Positions 25,234 to 35,432 are shown, counted from the stretch's first letter. The stretch: DNA of 64,000 nt from Paenibacillus antibioticophila (GCF_000455265.1 NZ_HG005140.1:277139-341138), one strand, 5' to 3'. Translations and numbers: made by a program. Notes: a model not told the origin generated them from the sequence alone.

Positions 25234-27972
25234 TTACAGGTTAAGTTTATCCTCTAGCAAAAAGCTGTAGCCACTCGAGTTGTTTCCTGAATGATCAACT
25301 GACTGTATGGTTATTGTATAGCCTTCATGACCAGACACACCCGGCAGCAGTACCGTCTGTACTCCGCGCTCGACTTCCAGTGTTGCGCCTGCCTGCTGAT
25401 TGCACAAATACAATGAAATCAGCACCTTGGAACCGTCCAGATCATACGGGCCATCCCAATACAGGCGAACCTGATTGCCATCGAGTACCGCCCTCACATT
25501 CTCAACCTCACCTGGAGGCACGGTATCGGTGACTGGCTCTGGCTCCGGTTCTGGCATTGTGAATACCGCTGGATCACCGAACGTATATTTATCCACATTG
25601 AACAGCCAATCCGAGCCCTTGAACAGGAAGAATACGACATGCTCACCTGTGACCTGCGTCTCAAGGTCTGTCGAGAACACCTGGAAATTCTGCCAGCCGC
25701 TCGTTCCGGTCACCGGAACATTTGCAATGACAGGCCCCTGCATACTGTCAATTCTTACTTCAACTACGCCGCCAGAGGCATCACTGGCTGCTTGAATGTA
25801 AAGCTTCTGTGGACTGGTTGCTCCGAAATCCACATAGTTGTACATAGCGTAAGGATTATTAGGCCCATATAATCCTGCAAGATAAGTCTGACCTCCGCCT
25901 GTCTCCTTGCCCAGACTAGCAGCATTCGTGTAGTCTTCAGCTTCTATTTTACCGGAAGCCTCCCACTCTCTGCCCTTGACCATTGTGAAGTTGAACCAGT
26001 CCAGGTTGCAAGGGAAATCATTACCATCCTTCCCCTTGAATACAAAGTAGACATCATGTACTCCGACAGCCGACTGATCATCCACAATCCCCATCAGACT
26101 CACCCAGCTGTTCCAATCATCTAGCGCCGGAACGGGAATCTTGCTAATGACCGGACCTGTCAGACTATCCAGACGAATCTCAACGGTTCCCCCCTGGTGA
26201 CCACTGGCGGCGAATAACGTAACGCCTGCAGCCCCGCTGCCGAAGTCCATATCCCGATACAGCGCGTAGGCTCCGTTCATCACATGATCCACATATGTTC
26301 CGCTTCCATTTATGCTTAGGCCTACCCCATCATCCAGGTTCTCGGCCTGCAATTTCGTATAGGCATTACTTCGTGTTGGATCATTCTTCGTGAATTTGAA
26401 CCAGTTCAGATTAAATAGGTAGTCATCCTGCGTCTTCTTGAACAGGAAATACACATCATGAACGCCCGTAACCTGTACCGGATCCCCCGATTCGTCCTTC
26501 AATAAGGCTGCGGCATCCATAAAATTGCTCCAGCCGCCAGTGCCTTCCACCTGAATCGTACCGACGACAGGTCCCGTCAATCCATCCAGCCGAACCTCTA
26601 TCGTGCCTCCGCCGGTTCCGCTGGAAGCTCGGGCAATTACGCCGGAAGCCTCATCATTGCCGAAATCCACATTTTTATAAGCCGCATAATGTCCATCCTG
26701 AACTCCTCCAAGCTGCAGGGAGCCTTCCGGACTTCCTTCTAGTACAAAGCCTTTTCCAATGTTATAGGTACGTACTTCAATCTTCTCATACGCATCCCTG
26801 GAGACATAGTTCAGGCTTGCTTGCGCAGGAGCAAATACCGTCAGAGCCTGCACAACATTGGAGGCCGTCCATGAATCATAAGTTCCGGATACCTTCTGAC
26901 CAATCCAATTGCCATCGACAAGGCCATCTGCATTCCGGTGACTCCAGGCCATCTCGGTATTGAAGGCAAGCCAGTCACTCAGTTCCTCGCCAAACTGCAA
27001 ATGCGCCGCCGAAATTCCACTTCCCTCCAGAGCCGTCAACAGATACGCAAAATTGCGAAGCAAAATGGTCTTGCCGCCCTTTAAATCTACGTTCGGTCCC
27101 TCATAATTAAGAATACCGTTATCGTCCACCTGATGCTCCTTGACGAATTGGGCTGCTTTAATCGCATCGTCCAGGTAGACCACATCGCCCGTTATTTCAT
27201 ATAAACCTACGGCAGCGCCAATAAAGGTTCCCTGATTGTAATGGGTTGCGTGAGGGATAGGTCCCGCTACCGGCTCGATCCGGTCAAATATCTTGCCATT
27301 GCCATCGGACAGAATTGTCTTGCCCCAACGATAGATGTCTGTTGCTGCATCCAGATAATGTGAATTGCCAGTAATGTTATACAAGAATACGGCAGCCTGG
27401 GCGGCCGGGAAATTGACACAGGCATTCTTGGTCACATGCTCACTGTTCAACCACCAGATTCCCCCGCCGAATTCATCGTCCCTCTGGGTATCATACACAA
27501 AGTCAAAATAGTATTTCGCTTTGTCCAGATACTTGCTGTCATTCGTGATCTCATAGGCTCTTGCACTGCCCATAGCCCACCACATAATGTCATCATTAAA
27601 GGGGTTATCAAGCCAGTCGGAGCCATACTTCGCCACTGCGCCATTAAAGACATCGTCAATCTGGGCGCGAAGCTCCGTCTTTAGCACCGGGTCAGAGGTG
27701 TTAAGATACGCATCCATCACCAGCTCCCATAGCTCCGCCTCAATCCAGAAGCTCTGATACGCATCGCCTTGATTCGTATTCTCCCAGAAATACTTTGCTT
27801 GCGGGTCCCAGAACTTCTGATTGAAAGCCTTCATTGCCGTATCGGCATCTGTACTTTGATACGCCTTGACCGGAGCTGCACCTCCACTGAAAAATGAAGT
27901 AACAACAAGCGCTAATGCCAGCAGACAACTGGATACTCGGGGGAACACCCATTTACCCTTCTTCCGATTCAT
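25234..27972 (-). CDS. Secreted GH76 endo-alpha-1,6-mannanase with three CBM6-like modules
   Basis: About 912 residues with a signal peptide (about 1-37). The GH76 (alpha/alpha)6 domain covers about 40-380; NPFNDDIMWWAMGSARAYEI carries the paired aspartates D127 and D128 typical of the family. It cuts the alpha-1,6-mannan backbone of yeast mannan. Three CBM6-like beta-sandwich modules follow (about 390-520, 530-650 and 665-790), each ending in a Leu/Phe-Asn-x-Asp/Asn-Trp/Lys segment, then a fibronectin-like C-terminal domain. I chose the ATG at 27972, with GGGAGG 6 nt upstream, over a TTG at 27978. It is the last gene of the mannan operon, after GH125. No SLH or sortase anchor is present, so it may be released. 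Confidence 0.92.
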   Translation of the reverse strand: MNRKKGKWVFPRVSSCLLALALVVTSFFSGGAAPVKAYQSTDADTAMKAFNQKFWDPQAKYFWENTNQGDAYQSFWIEAELWELVMDAYLNTSDPVLKTELRAQIDDVFNGAVAKYGSDWLDNPFNDDIMWWAMGSARAYEITNDSKYLDKAKYYFDFVYDTQRDDEFGGGIWWLNSEHVTKNACVNFPAAQAAVFLYNITGNSHYLDAATDIYRWGKTILSDGNGKIFDRIEPVAGPIPHATHYNQGTFIGAAVGLYEITGDVVYLDDAIKAAQFVKEHQVDDNGILNYEGPNVDLKGGKTILLRNFAYLLTALEGSGISAAHLQFGEELSDWLAFNTEMAWSHRNADGLVDGNWIGQKVSGTYDSWTASNVVQALTVFAPAQASLNYVSRDAYEKIEVRTYNIGKGFVLEGSPEGSLQLGGVQDGHYAAYKNVDFGNDEASGVIARASSGTGGGTIEVRLDGLTGPVVGTIQVEGTGGWSNFMDAAALLKDESGDPVQVTGVHDVYFLFKKTQDDYLFNLNWFKFTKNDPTRSNAYTKLQAENLDDGVGLSINGSGTYVDHVMNGAYALYRDMDFGSGAAGVTLFAASGHQGGTVEIRLDSLTGPVISKIPVPALDDWNSWVSLMGIVDDQSAVGVHDVYFVFKGKDGNDFPCNLDWFNFTMVKGREWEASGKIEAEDYTNAASLGKETGGGQTYLAGLYGPNNPYAMYNYVDFGATSPQKLYIQAASDASGGVVEVRIDSMQGPVIANVPVTGTSGWQNFQVFSTDLETQVTGEHVVFFLFKGSDWLFNVDKYTFGDPAVFTMPEPEPEPVTDTVPPGEVENVRAVLDGNQVRLYWDGPYDLDGSKVLISLYLCNQQAGATLEVERGVQTVLLPGVSGHEGYTITIQSVDHSGNNSSGYSFLLEDKLNL

Positions 27973-27998
27973 TCGCAACCTCCCGGGACTCGTATTAT

Positions 27999-29267
27999 TT
28001 ATTTCATTTTAATAGTCAGCCCACACAGACTTAGTACAAATTCAACAAACATGGCATTCGACCAGGAGAACCACTCCCGGGTATACTGGTGCGGGTCATC
28101 CTTATGGAAGCCCTCATGCACAAGATTGGTTCCCGCATCGGAGCGTTCGAAGATGTCCAGTAACGCCTCCTGTTCGGCTGCATCCGTTGAAGTAATGCCT
28201 TGAGTCGACAAGGCAATATGCCAGATGTAATCCTTCGGTGTATGCGGACTCCCGATTCCCCGAGCACAGCTGCCCTGATAGTAATAAGGGTTCCGTTCGC
28301 TAAGGATCATACGACGAGTATTCAGATAGATTGGATCGTCCTTCAGGCAGTAATCAAGGTAAGGCAGGGACAGCAGACTGGGAACATTGGCATCGTCCAT
28401 GATACTGATGCCGCCCAATCCATCCACCTCGTAGGCGTACACCTGTCCGAATTCCTGATCCTCAATAAGAGCATAATCTTCAATCCCTTGACGGATTTCT
28501 CCCTGCAAGGAGTCAATTAGCGCCGACATGGCTTCATCCTTATAGAACAGCTCATTGATCTCGCGCAAGTAACCCAGGACAACCACCGCAAACATATTGG
28601 AAGGAACCAGATAACCATACTCGCAAGCATCATCGCTGGGACGGAAGCCAGACCAGGTCATGCCGGTATAACCGACCTCCCCGGGAAGCGTATTCGTCTT
28701 TCCTCCGTTCGGTCGCTCGAACGAATAAGGGGATAATTCGGCATGACGTTGCTCGACACGCCAGGTTTGCAGAATTAACTCCGCAGCCTGCTTGAATTCT
28801 TCGGAGAAATGGTGGGTAACGCCGGTGTTTTTCCAATATAAATAGGCAAGCTGAACCGGATAGCAGAGGGAATCAATCTCATATTTTCGCTCCCAAATCC
28901 AGCCTGTCAGCTCCGTGATATCCTGATGATGACCGTGATAATTATCGAACTCGTTGAAGGCATTGGCGTAAGGGTCCCGCAGAATCGATTGACATTGATA
29001 GCGGAGCACGCCCTCTATCACTGCTTGCAGTTCGGCATCCTGGCCAGCCGGGATCAGGTAGGGTCTGAGCTGATTAACCGAATCCCTCAGCCACATGGCC
29101 GGAATATCTCCGGTAAGCATGAAGACAGTACCATCCTCGTGGCGGTGAATCGTCGTCTCTAGCGTATTTTCATAGCAGTTCTTGAACATCGTTACAATCT
29201 TCGGTCTATGGCTCATTTTTTGCTCAACCAGTCGTATAATATCGCGTTGGCTTAATCGTTCAGTCAT
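27999..29267 (-). CDS. GH125 exo-alpha-1,6-mannosidase
   Basis: 422 residues, no signal peptide, metal-independent exo-alpha-1,6-mannosidase family. Typical segments include GDIPAMWLRDSVNQLRPYL (53-71), FNEFDNYHGHHQDITELTGWIWERKYEIDSL and a C-terminal HEGFHKDDPHQYTREWFSWSN. It would trim imported alpha-1,6-mannooligosaccharides to mannose inside the cell. GGAGAA precedes the ATG. It lies between the importer genes and GH76, which gives a complete cut-outside, import, trim-inside pathway. Confidence 0.94.
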   Translation of the reverse strand: MTERLSQRDIIRLVEQKMSHRPKIVTMFKNCYENTLETTIHRHEDGTVFMLTGDIPAMWLRDSVNQLRPYLIPAGQDAELQAVIEGVLRYQCQSILRDPYANAFNEFDNYHGHHQDITELTGWIWERKYEIDSLCYPVQLAYLYWKNTGVTHHFSEEFKQAAELILQTWRVEQRHAELSPYSFERPNGGKTNTLPGEVGYTGMTWSGFRPSDDACEYGYLVPSNMFAVVVLGYLREINELFYKDEAMSALIDSLQGEIRQGIEDYALIEDQEFGQVYAYEVDGLGGISIMDDANVPSLLSLPYLDYCLKDDPIYLNTRRMILSERNPYYYQGSCARGIGSPHTPKDYIWHIALSTQGITSTDAAEQEALLDIFERSDAGTNLVHEGFHKDDPHQYTREWFSWSNAMFVEFVLSLCGLTIKMK

Positions 29268-29299
29268 GAGTATTCTCCTTTATCAGTCTTCATTCTCCG

Positions 29300-30187
29300 C
29301 TATTCCTTCACCGAACCCAGCACAATGCCGTGGATCAAATAGCGCTGAAGGAAGGGATAGATCATCATGATCGGAATCATGGACACCAGAATTTTTGCCG
29401 AGTTCAGTGTCGTATTGGAAATTTTATTGTATTGCTGCAATTGCTCCACGGACAGGTTTTGCATCTGATCCCGGGTCAGACTGAGCTGCTGCAAATAGGT
29501 CTGCAACGGAATCTTGTTCTGATCGTTGATGAGCACAATCCCATCGAAGAAATTGTTCCAGTGCCCGACAATCACGAACAGTGTGATCGTGGCCAGGCTG
29601 GGCAAGGATACGGGCAGGAAGATTCGGAGCAATATGGTAAGCGGACCCGCTCCATCCATAAAGGCCGCTTCCTCCAGTTCCTTCGGAATGCCCTTGAAGA
29701 AGTTCATCAGCAAAATAACATTAAATACAGGAACTGCTCCCGGGAGCACCAGCGCCCAGATCGTATTAATCAGCTTCAATTCACTGATAACCATATACCA
29801 GGGAACGATCCCCCCGCTAAACAGCATCGTGAATATAATGACCCACATGTAAACGTTTCTTGATCTGAATTGACCTACACTTCTCGACAATGGATAAGCC
29901 ATCAGAATGGTCAGCACCATATTTATGGCTCCGCCGAGAACCACACGTTCCACTGAGATCAGGAAGGAACCCCAGAACTTGGTATCATTCAAAATTTTCT
30001 CGTAGGAAGAGAAATTAATATCGATTGGCACAAAATTCACTCGTCCTGCATTGACCGCCGTACTGCTGCTAATCGAGATGCTGATTGTATTGAGTAGCGG
30101 CGCCAGCGACATGAACGCGATAATAATTAACAAGGTCGTGATGATGACGTTAACAAGTCTTGATGCCAAGGTTTGCGACTGTACCAT
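29300..30187 (-). CDS. ABC sugar importer permease, LplC type (mannan operon)
   Basis: 295 residues with six predicted helices; the EAA loop is ELEEAAFMDGAGPLTILLRI and the C-terminus RYLIHGIVLGSVKE fits the family. GGAGG lies 6 nt before the ATG. Together with the permease encoded 10 nt upstream it should import mannooligosaccharides made by the GH76 enzyme. Confidence 0.92.
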   Translation of the reverse strand: MVQSQTLASRLVNVIITTLLIIIAFMSLAPLLNTISISISSSTAVNAGRVNFVPIDINFSSYEKILNDTKFWGSFLISVERVVLGGAINMVLTILMAYPLSRSVGQFRSRNVYMWVIIFTMLFSGGIVPWYMVISELKLINTIWALVLPGAVPVFNVILLMNFFKGIPKELEEAAFMDGAGPLTILLRIFLPVSLPSLATITLFVIVGHWNNFFDGIVLINDQNKIPLQTYLQQLSLTRDQMQNLSVEQLQQYNKISNTTLNSAKILVSMIPIMMIYPFLQRYLIHGIVLGSVKE

Positions 30188-30196
30188 ATAGTCCTC

Positions 30197-31147
30197 CTAG
30201 AAAATCCTGTACCCGGCGTATTTGGAAGCCAGCTTATAGGAGATGATGATGAGCACAAAGCTGATGACCGATTTCATTAATCCGATAGCCGTAGCAAATG
30301 AGTATTGCATATTGATCAGACCCATTCGATAGACAAATGTATCAATGATATCTCCTGTCTCATAGACCAGCGGGTTATACATGTTGAATACCTGGTCAAA
30401 GCCTGCGTTAAGCACATTGCCCAAGCTAAGCGTGCCCAGCAGCACAATGGTCGGGAAAATGCCCGGCAGGGTGATGTGAAGCATCTGCTTCCATCGGTTC
30501 GCTCCATCCAGAGCCGCCGATCCATATAGGGCAGGATTAATGGCTGTCAGTGCCGCCAGATAAATGATTGTGCCGTAGCCAAACTCCTTCCAGGTATCCG
30601 TGAAAATCAGCAATGGCCGGAACCAGGTGTTACTTGCCAGGAACATGATTCGTTCCATTCCCAGCCATTCCAGCAAATTGTTCACCATGCCATCATAAGA
30701 GAAGATCATCGTCAGCATTGTCCCCAGAACGACCCAGGACATAAAGTGCGGAAGATATACGATCGTCTGGACGGTACTCTTGAACACCTTTAGCCGAACC
30801 TCATGCAGCAGCAGTGCGAAAATGATCGGGACAATCAATCCCAGGACAATTTTCCCGACTGCAATAACCACCGTGTTGACGAAAATTTGCGTACTGTCCG
30901 GAAGCTGGAACATATACGTAAAATTGTCCAGCCCTACCCATGGGGATCTACTGATCCCCTTGGCAGGAATGAACCGCTGAAATGCCATGACAGCACCGAA
31001 CATAGGAACAATCGAGAAGATGAACAACATGATCATGCCTGGAAGCAGCATCGCATGATAGGCGAGCCCATTCATCCGTTTCCGGATGCGGCTGTTCCGC
31101 AGTGGTATTTGCGTTTTGTGTGTTAATTCAGTTTCGGTCTGAGCCAT
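30197..31147 (-). CDS. ABC sugar importer permease, LplB type (mannan operon)
   Basis: About 316 residues with six predicted helices (first YHAMLLPGMIMLFIFSIVPM) and an EAA-type loop around ALYGSAALDGANRWKQMLHI. I prefer the ATG at 31147 over a GTG at 31156 because AGGAT lies at a better distance. It follows the binding-protein gene in the same operon. Confidence 0.9.
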   Translation of the reverse strand: MAQTETELTHKTQIPLRNSRIRKRMNGLAYHAMLLPGMIMLFIFSIVPMFGAVMAFQRFIPAKGISRSPWVGLDNFTYMFQLPDSTQIFVNTVVIAVGKIVLGLIVPIIFALLLHEVRLKVFKSTVQTIVYLPHFMSWVVLGTMLTMIFSYDGMVNNLLEWLGMERIMFLASNTWFRPLLIFTDTWKEFGYGTIIYLAALTAINPALYGSAALDGANRWKQMLHITLPGIFPTIVLLGTLSLGNVLNAGFDQVFNMYNPLVYETGDIIDTFVYRMGLINMQYSFATAIGLMKSVISFVLIIISYKLASKYAGYRIF

Positions 31148-31174
31148 GCTTATCACATCCTGCGTTCAAAGTCA

Positions 31175-32833
31175 TTAACCATTGATTTCCGCCAAAATCT
31201 CGTCTCCGCCTGTGCGGTGCCAGGTCTCAACGAACTTGTCGAACTCGCTGATTGGCGCTTCGCCCATAATAATCTTCAGGATGGTTTCCTCCTCCATCTT
31301 CTCCAAGTTGGCCCACTTGAGCTTCATCGTCTCCGTTGTGCCATAGAATCCGCCAAGAATGACTTCAAGGTTCGGGTTATTGGCTTCACGCTGTCCTTCA
31401 ATACGCGAGATATATTCTCCGTACGTATTCACATCAACGTCATTGCCCTTTTCCTTGAATTCCTGATATGCGCGAAGGGATACGATACGGTCAGCCTGGA
31501 TGATGGACTCATCGCCAGCTTCGTCAGCCTTGATAATATCCTCGTAGTATCTTTTTAGAACATCGTTATAGTCAACCTGCATTGGAATTTGTGTCGGGTC
31601 ATTGTTCCAGCGGCTGTTGTCTGTCAAAAGCTCATCCGGATGCTCCTTTTTGTAGTTCACTGCATCATCTGTCAAGGAATATAAGAAATCGGTTGTCAGG
31701 TTAATTGACTTCATGATCGCTTCCGGATGTGGATAGCTCTTCTTCACAACTACAATTCCGCCCCCAACCGGGTCCTGACGAATGGTCTTGAACTTGCCAT
31801 TGTCATCCACAGGAGCCGATACCGCTACCCATTCAGCCTCGGGCGTTTGCTTGATCGAGTCTTTATAGTTCGTATAGCCGATCCACCAAGGGTTGAACAG
31901 CATGCCCACCTTACCGTCGATTACTAAAGCTTCCTTTTCTTCATTGGAACGAATAACGAACTGCTTGTCGATCAGACCTTCCTTGTAACGATCGCTCAAA
32001 TCCTGAAGTGCTTCCTTCATTTCAGGCTGTACAGAGCCATACACAACCTTGCCTTCTGCATTTGTGATCCATTGGGTCGGGAAGGCATTGTACACTGCGA
32101 ACACCGGAGAGAAGTTCATCGCGTTCTGATCCATAACGAAGCCGCCAGTTTCCCCTGTTCCTGAGACATCCTTCTCGATAAAGGTCCGTGCCAGATTCCA
32201 CACATCATCCAGAGTCTTAGGAAGCTCTGCGCCTACTTTATCCACCCAGTCCTTTCTCACCCACAGCAGTTGATGCTGGTTACCGATGTTGGTCATTGGC
32301 AGACCCATAATCTTGCCATCCACCGTCACCTGATCAAGCAGCAAATCACCATAGGAGCTGTAGAATTCCTTTACACCACTTGAGGCTGTCTTCTCATATA
32401 CCTCGGTCATATCAGCAATCAGATCGTTATCAACCAACTGATTGAACAATTCACGGTCAACCAGCATAACATCCGGCAAATCTGAAGTTGTCATAGACAG
32501 GGACAGCTTTTGCTTCATGTCATCTGTCTCCCAGGCTACCTTCGCTCTGACATTGACTCTGCTCTCTACATAGCGCGTAGCCAGATTGTTCTCAATCGTG
32601 TCGCCTTCAGGCAAATTGTTCACATGGTTGGTGTGACGGCCAATCGTAAATTCAACGGTCTCATCATATTTTCCATAAGGCTCATAATTGACCCCGGAAT
32701 CTGTCGAGGCGTTCCCCCCGGAAGTGCCCCCTCCAGAAGCATTGCCGCTATTACTGCCTCCACCGCAGCCGCTGACTGCCAGCATACTGAGGCAAATAGA
32801 AAGAACCAAAGCCAGTTTCCACTTTTTCTTCAT
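31175..32833 (-). CDS. Sugar-binding lipoprotein of the mannan importer
   Basis: About 552 residues. The ATG at 32833 with AAAGGGG 8 nt upstream starts a good lipoprotein signal (MKKKWKLALV..., lipobox ending SGC, C23) followed by a Gly/Ser/Asn linker. An upstream in-frame start at 32881 would spoil the signal peptide and overlap the cre site. The size fits the large LplA/LipO-type proteins. The expected ligand is an alpha-1,6-mannooligosaccharide, judged from the GH76 and GH125 genes in the same operon. Confidence 0.9.
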   Translation of the reverse strand: MKKKWKLALVLSICLSMLAVSGCGGGSNSGNASGGGTSGGNASTDSGVNYEPYGKYDETVEFTIGRHTNHVNNLPEGDTIENNLATRYVESRVNVRAKVAWETDDMKQKLSLSMTTSDLPDVMLVDRELFNQLVDNDLIADMTEVYEKTASSGVKEFYSSYGDLLLDQVTVDGKIMGLPMTNIGNQHQLLWVRKDWVDKVGAELPKTLDDVWNLARTFIEKDVSGTGETGGFVMDQNAMNFSPVFAVYNAFPTQWITNAEGKVVYGSVQPEMKEALQDLSDRYKEGLIDKQFVIRSNEEKEALVIDGKVGMLFNPWWIGYTNYKDSIKQTPEAEWVAVSAPVDDNGKFKTIRQDPVGGGIVVVKKSYPHPEAIMKSINLTTDFLYSLTDDAVNYKKEHPDELLTDNSRWNNDPTQIPMQVDYNDVLKRYYEDIIKADEAGDESIIQADRIVSLRAYQEFKEKGNDVDVNTYGEYISRIEGQREANNPNLEVILGGFYGTTETMKLKWANLEKMEEETILKIIMGEAPISEFDKFVETWHRTGGDEILAEING

Positions 32834-32866
32834 GTCACTAACCCCTTTATCAGTTGATGCCCTAAT

Positions 32867-32880
32867 TGTAATCGGTTTCA
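32867..32880. promoter_or_regulatory. cre site upstream of the mannan importer genes
   Basis: TGTAATCGGTTTCA matches the consensus TGWAANCGNTTNCA at every position. It lies between the histidine kinase gene and the binding-protein start, so the importer/GH125/GH76 genes probably have their own CcpA-controlled promoter here. Confidence 0.65.
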
Positions 32881-32945
32881 AAAGAGGTTCCTATGCAACG
32901 TTTTTTTGATTTATAGCAAGATTTATATCCCTTTTCCAAACCCGC

Positions 32946-34595
32946 TCATACAGACCTGTACTCTGCATCATAAGGAAGACGAATGATCACCGAAGTCCCT
33001 ACCATGGCTTCACTAATCAGCTCCAGCCCATAGGCAGAGCCATAATATAGCTTGATGCGTTCATTAACATTGCGAATCCCATATCCGCTGCTCTCTGCAA
33101 GCAACAGCCTTTGCTGCTGTGTCACAGACATGCCCATCCCATTATCCGTTACCTTCAAAAAGAGGGCATCATGCTCTGCATGAACAGAGATCACCAATTG
33201 ATGCTCGTCCTCTCCCGGCTCTGCAAAGCCATGTTTGATCGCATTCTCCACGATCGGCTGCAGGATGAAGTGAATAATGCGATATTCGAGCAGCTCGTTG
33301 TCAATCTGATAGTCCACCTCAAAGCTGCCGTCATGCAGTATCAGCTGCAAATCAATATAAGCCTTAATATTCTCGAGTTCATCCTGAATCGTTACCTGCT
33401 TCTTCCCTTTATTCAAGGCCGTCCGATAGAACTTGGCCAGAGCGTTAACCATATAGCCAGTCTCGATATCCTGCTTCTTGACCGCTCTCCAATTAATAAA
33501 CGACAGTGTATTGTATAGAAAATGCGGATTGATCTGGGCAATGAGCTGGTTGTATTCACTTTCTTTCTTGGAAATTTCCGCTTGATATACTCGACTGATC
33601 AGATCATTAATGCGTTGCAGCATCTTCCCGATTCCATTCGTCAATTCCCCAAATTCATCTCTGGAATGGCTCTGGATGATGATCCCCAGATTGTTCTGCT
33701 CCACCTTGTCTACTTTGTTTTTCAGATGAACAATCCGTCGTGTAAAGCTGCTGGAGAAGATGTAGATCAGGCTGAATGTGATCAATAGACTTAATAAAAT
33801 GACAAAAAAGGTGATCTGAAAAAACGTTAACGCATTCTTGTAAGCATTGGCATGGGATACTGAAAAGTTCAGAGTCCAGTCATTATTGTTCAGACTCTTC
33901 TGCAACTCCGTTGTCCGTTCAGACCGCATGAGCTGATCGCTCGTCTCCGGAAAGATCAACTCCTGCTGATCATCCCGAATAGAGACCGCGATATGATCAG
34001 AGACTCCCTCCAGACTGGAGAAGATGCTGTCATAGCTAATGGAGATGACCATATAGCTGCTTGTCTTTCGATTGCCAATTAGTTGTTGCAGCAAATACAC
34101 CTGCTTGTCATATACAATCCAGCGCGTACTGTCATTCTGATCGAACCAGGGCTTGTTTTGTAAATCACTTAACGGATGAATATCGCCCCGAATACCCAAC
34201 AAATCGCCCGAGGTGTAAAATTCGACCTCTTCAATATCACTATCCATGAATTTGATCTGCGAGATTAACGGGTCCAGCACATCGCGAAAATCCAAATAAA
34301 TATTAAAGTAGTTGTCCTCGTAGTTCTTCAGAAAAATCCGGGAGAACTCGCGGTTCAATACGATAAACTCACTAAGCATATTGTAGCGATTGATCTTATA
34401 ATCGAGAATATTTACCGTCTGTTCCAGACTGGACGTAGCTTCGCTGTTCATTTCTTTCATCTGAATATTGTAGGATTGCGAGAAGGACAAGATTCCCAAT
34501 AGCAGGATTGGAATTAGTGCGATGATAAGGTGGGATAGCAGCAGCTTGTCACGAAATTTCAGGTCATTGAGTACGCCTTTAATCAGCCTGATCAT
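32946..34595 (-). CDS. YesM-type sensor histidine kinase
   Basis: 549 residues. One membrane helix lies near 20-40 and a second near 260-285, enclosing an extracellular sensor domain; a HAMP linker follows (about 285-340). The His_kinase domain has INPHFLYNTLSFINWRA, with the phosphorylated His near 360, and the ATPase domain has VENAIKHGF and DNGMGM. The start overlaps the stop of the response-regulator gene by 1 nt (TAATG). It should sense extracellular mannooligosaccharide, perhaps through the binding protein, and phosphorylate the adjacent regulator. The signal is inferred from context. Confidence 0.93.
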   Translation of the reverse strand: MIRLIKGVLNDLKFRDKLLLSHLIIALIPILLLGILSFSQSYNIQMKEMNSEATSSLEQTVNILDYKINRYNMLSEFIVLNREFSRIFLKNYEDNYFNIYLDFRDVLDPLISQIKFMDSDIEEVEFYTSGDLLGIRGDIHPLSDLQNKPWFDQNDSTRWIVYDKQVYLLQQLIGNRKTSSYMVISISYDSIFSSLEGVSDHIAVSIRDDQQELIFPETSDQLMRSERTTELQKSLNNNDWTLNFSVSHANAYKNALTFFQITFFVILLSLLITFSLIYIFSSSFTRRIVHLKNKVDKVEQNNLGIIIQSHSRDEFGELTNGIGKMLQRINDLISRVYQAEISKKESEYNQLIAQINPHFLYNTLSFINWRAVKKQDIETGYMVNALAKFYRTALNKGKKQVTIQDELENIKAYIDLQLILHDGSFEVDYQIDNELLEYRIIHFILQPIVENAIKHGFAEPGEDEHQLVISVHAEHDALFLKVTDNGMGMSVTQQQRLLLAESSGYGIRNVNERIKLYYGSAYGLELISEAMVGTSVIIRLPYDAEYRSV

Positions 34596-35311
34596 TAAGC
34601 ATCAGCCTTTCTGTACTGAGCAGGGCTAACACCAAATTTCGTCTTGAACAGCTTGCAAAAGTACGAGGGGTTATCAATGCCTACGAATTCGGCAATATCG
34701 TTAATCTTCATATTGGATTGGCTGAGCAAATAATTGGCCTTACGCAACCGATAATCCGTCAAATACTTGGAGAAATTCACACCGGCCTCTTTTTTAAACA
34801 GAATGCTCAAATACCCCGGAGAGAGATATACCTCATTGGCCGCATCTGATAATGAGATATTCTGTTGAAAATGATTCTTTACAAAGTCCTTTACCTGCTG
34901 AATCACCTTGGATTCCTCTGTAGTTCTGTCCGGTTCCACAAAGGCCTTCACTTCTGAAATCTCCTCCAGCACTTCCAGAAATTCATCGTGAATTAGAGGC
35001 TTTAACAAATAGTTAACTACCCCGAGCTTGATCGCACTTCTTGCATATTCAAATTCCCCATAGCCGCTGCAAATCACAATCTTTAAATTCTCCTGTACCT
35101 TTCTAGCCACCTGGCACAATTCAATGCCGTTCATTAATGGCATCTTCACATCCGTAATCAGGATGTCGATGCTGTTGCGGTTCAATATCTTCTCCGCTGC
35201 CTGACCATTCTCTGCCTCCAGAATGCGGAAAGGAAATTTATGCTGTTCAATCAAATTTTTGATTCCTTCTCTCTCTGTGCTTTCGTCGTCAACCACCAAT
35301 ACGTTCATCAT
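34595..35311 (-). CDS. AraC-type response regulator (short YesN)
   Basis: 238 residues. The receiver domain (1-120) has D8/D9, phosphoacceptor D54 (ILITDVKMP) and the switch lysine in NYLLKP; an AraC helix-turn-helix pair occupies about 138-235 (SLSDAANEVYLSPGYLSILF and INDIAEFVGIDNPSYFCKLF). Common YesN proteins are ~500 residues with a long middle region; here it is almost absent. It is the first gene of the two-component pair and probably activates the downstream mannan genes. A cre-like core AAGCGCTT lies at 35373-35380 in its upstream region. Confidence 0.92.
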   Translation of the reverse strand: MMNVLVVDDESTEREGIKNLIEQHKFPFRILEAENGQAAEKILNRNSIDILITDVKMPLMNGIELCQVARKVQENLKIVICSGYGEFEYARSAIKLGVVNYLLKPLIHDEFLEVLEEISEVKAFVEPDRTTEESKVIQQVKDFVKNHFQQNISLSDAANEVYLSPGYLSILFKKEAGVNFSKYLTDYRLRKANYLLSQSNMKINDIAEFVGIDNPSYFCKLFKTKFGVSPAQYRKADA

Positions 35312-35432
35312 ACAATCGCCCCCCAGAAGATAATGTGAAATTAGAGTTTAATACCAGGTTCCACCTTAAGTTAAGCGCTTCCAGTCGATATAGCATATTA
35401 TTATATATTTATTTGTATAATGAAACCATAAT

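Noticed and set aside
35370-35383. Cre site before the response regulator
   Set aside because: The core AAGCGCTT is good but both outer ends miss the consensus; noted only in the gene entry.
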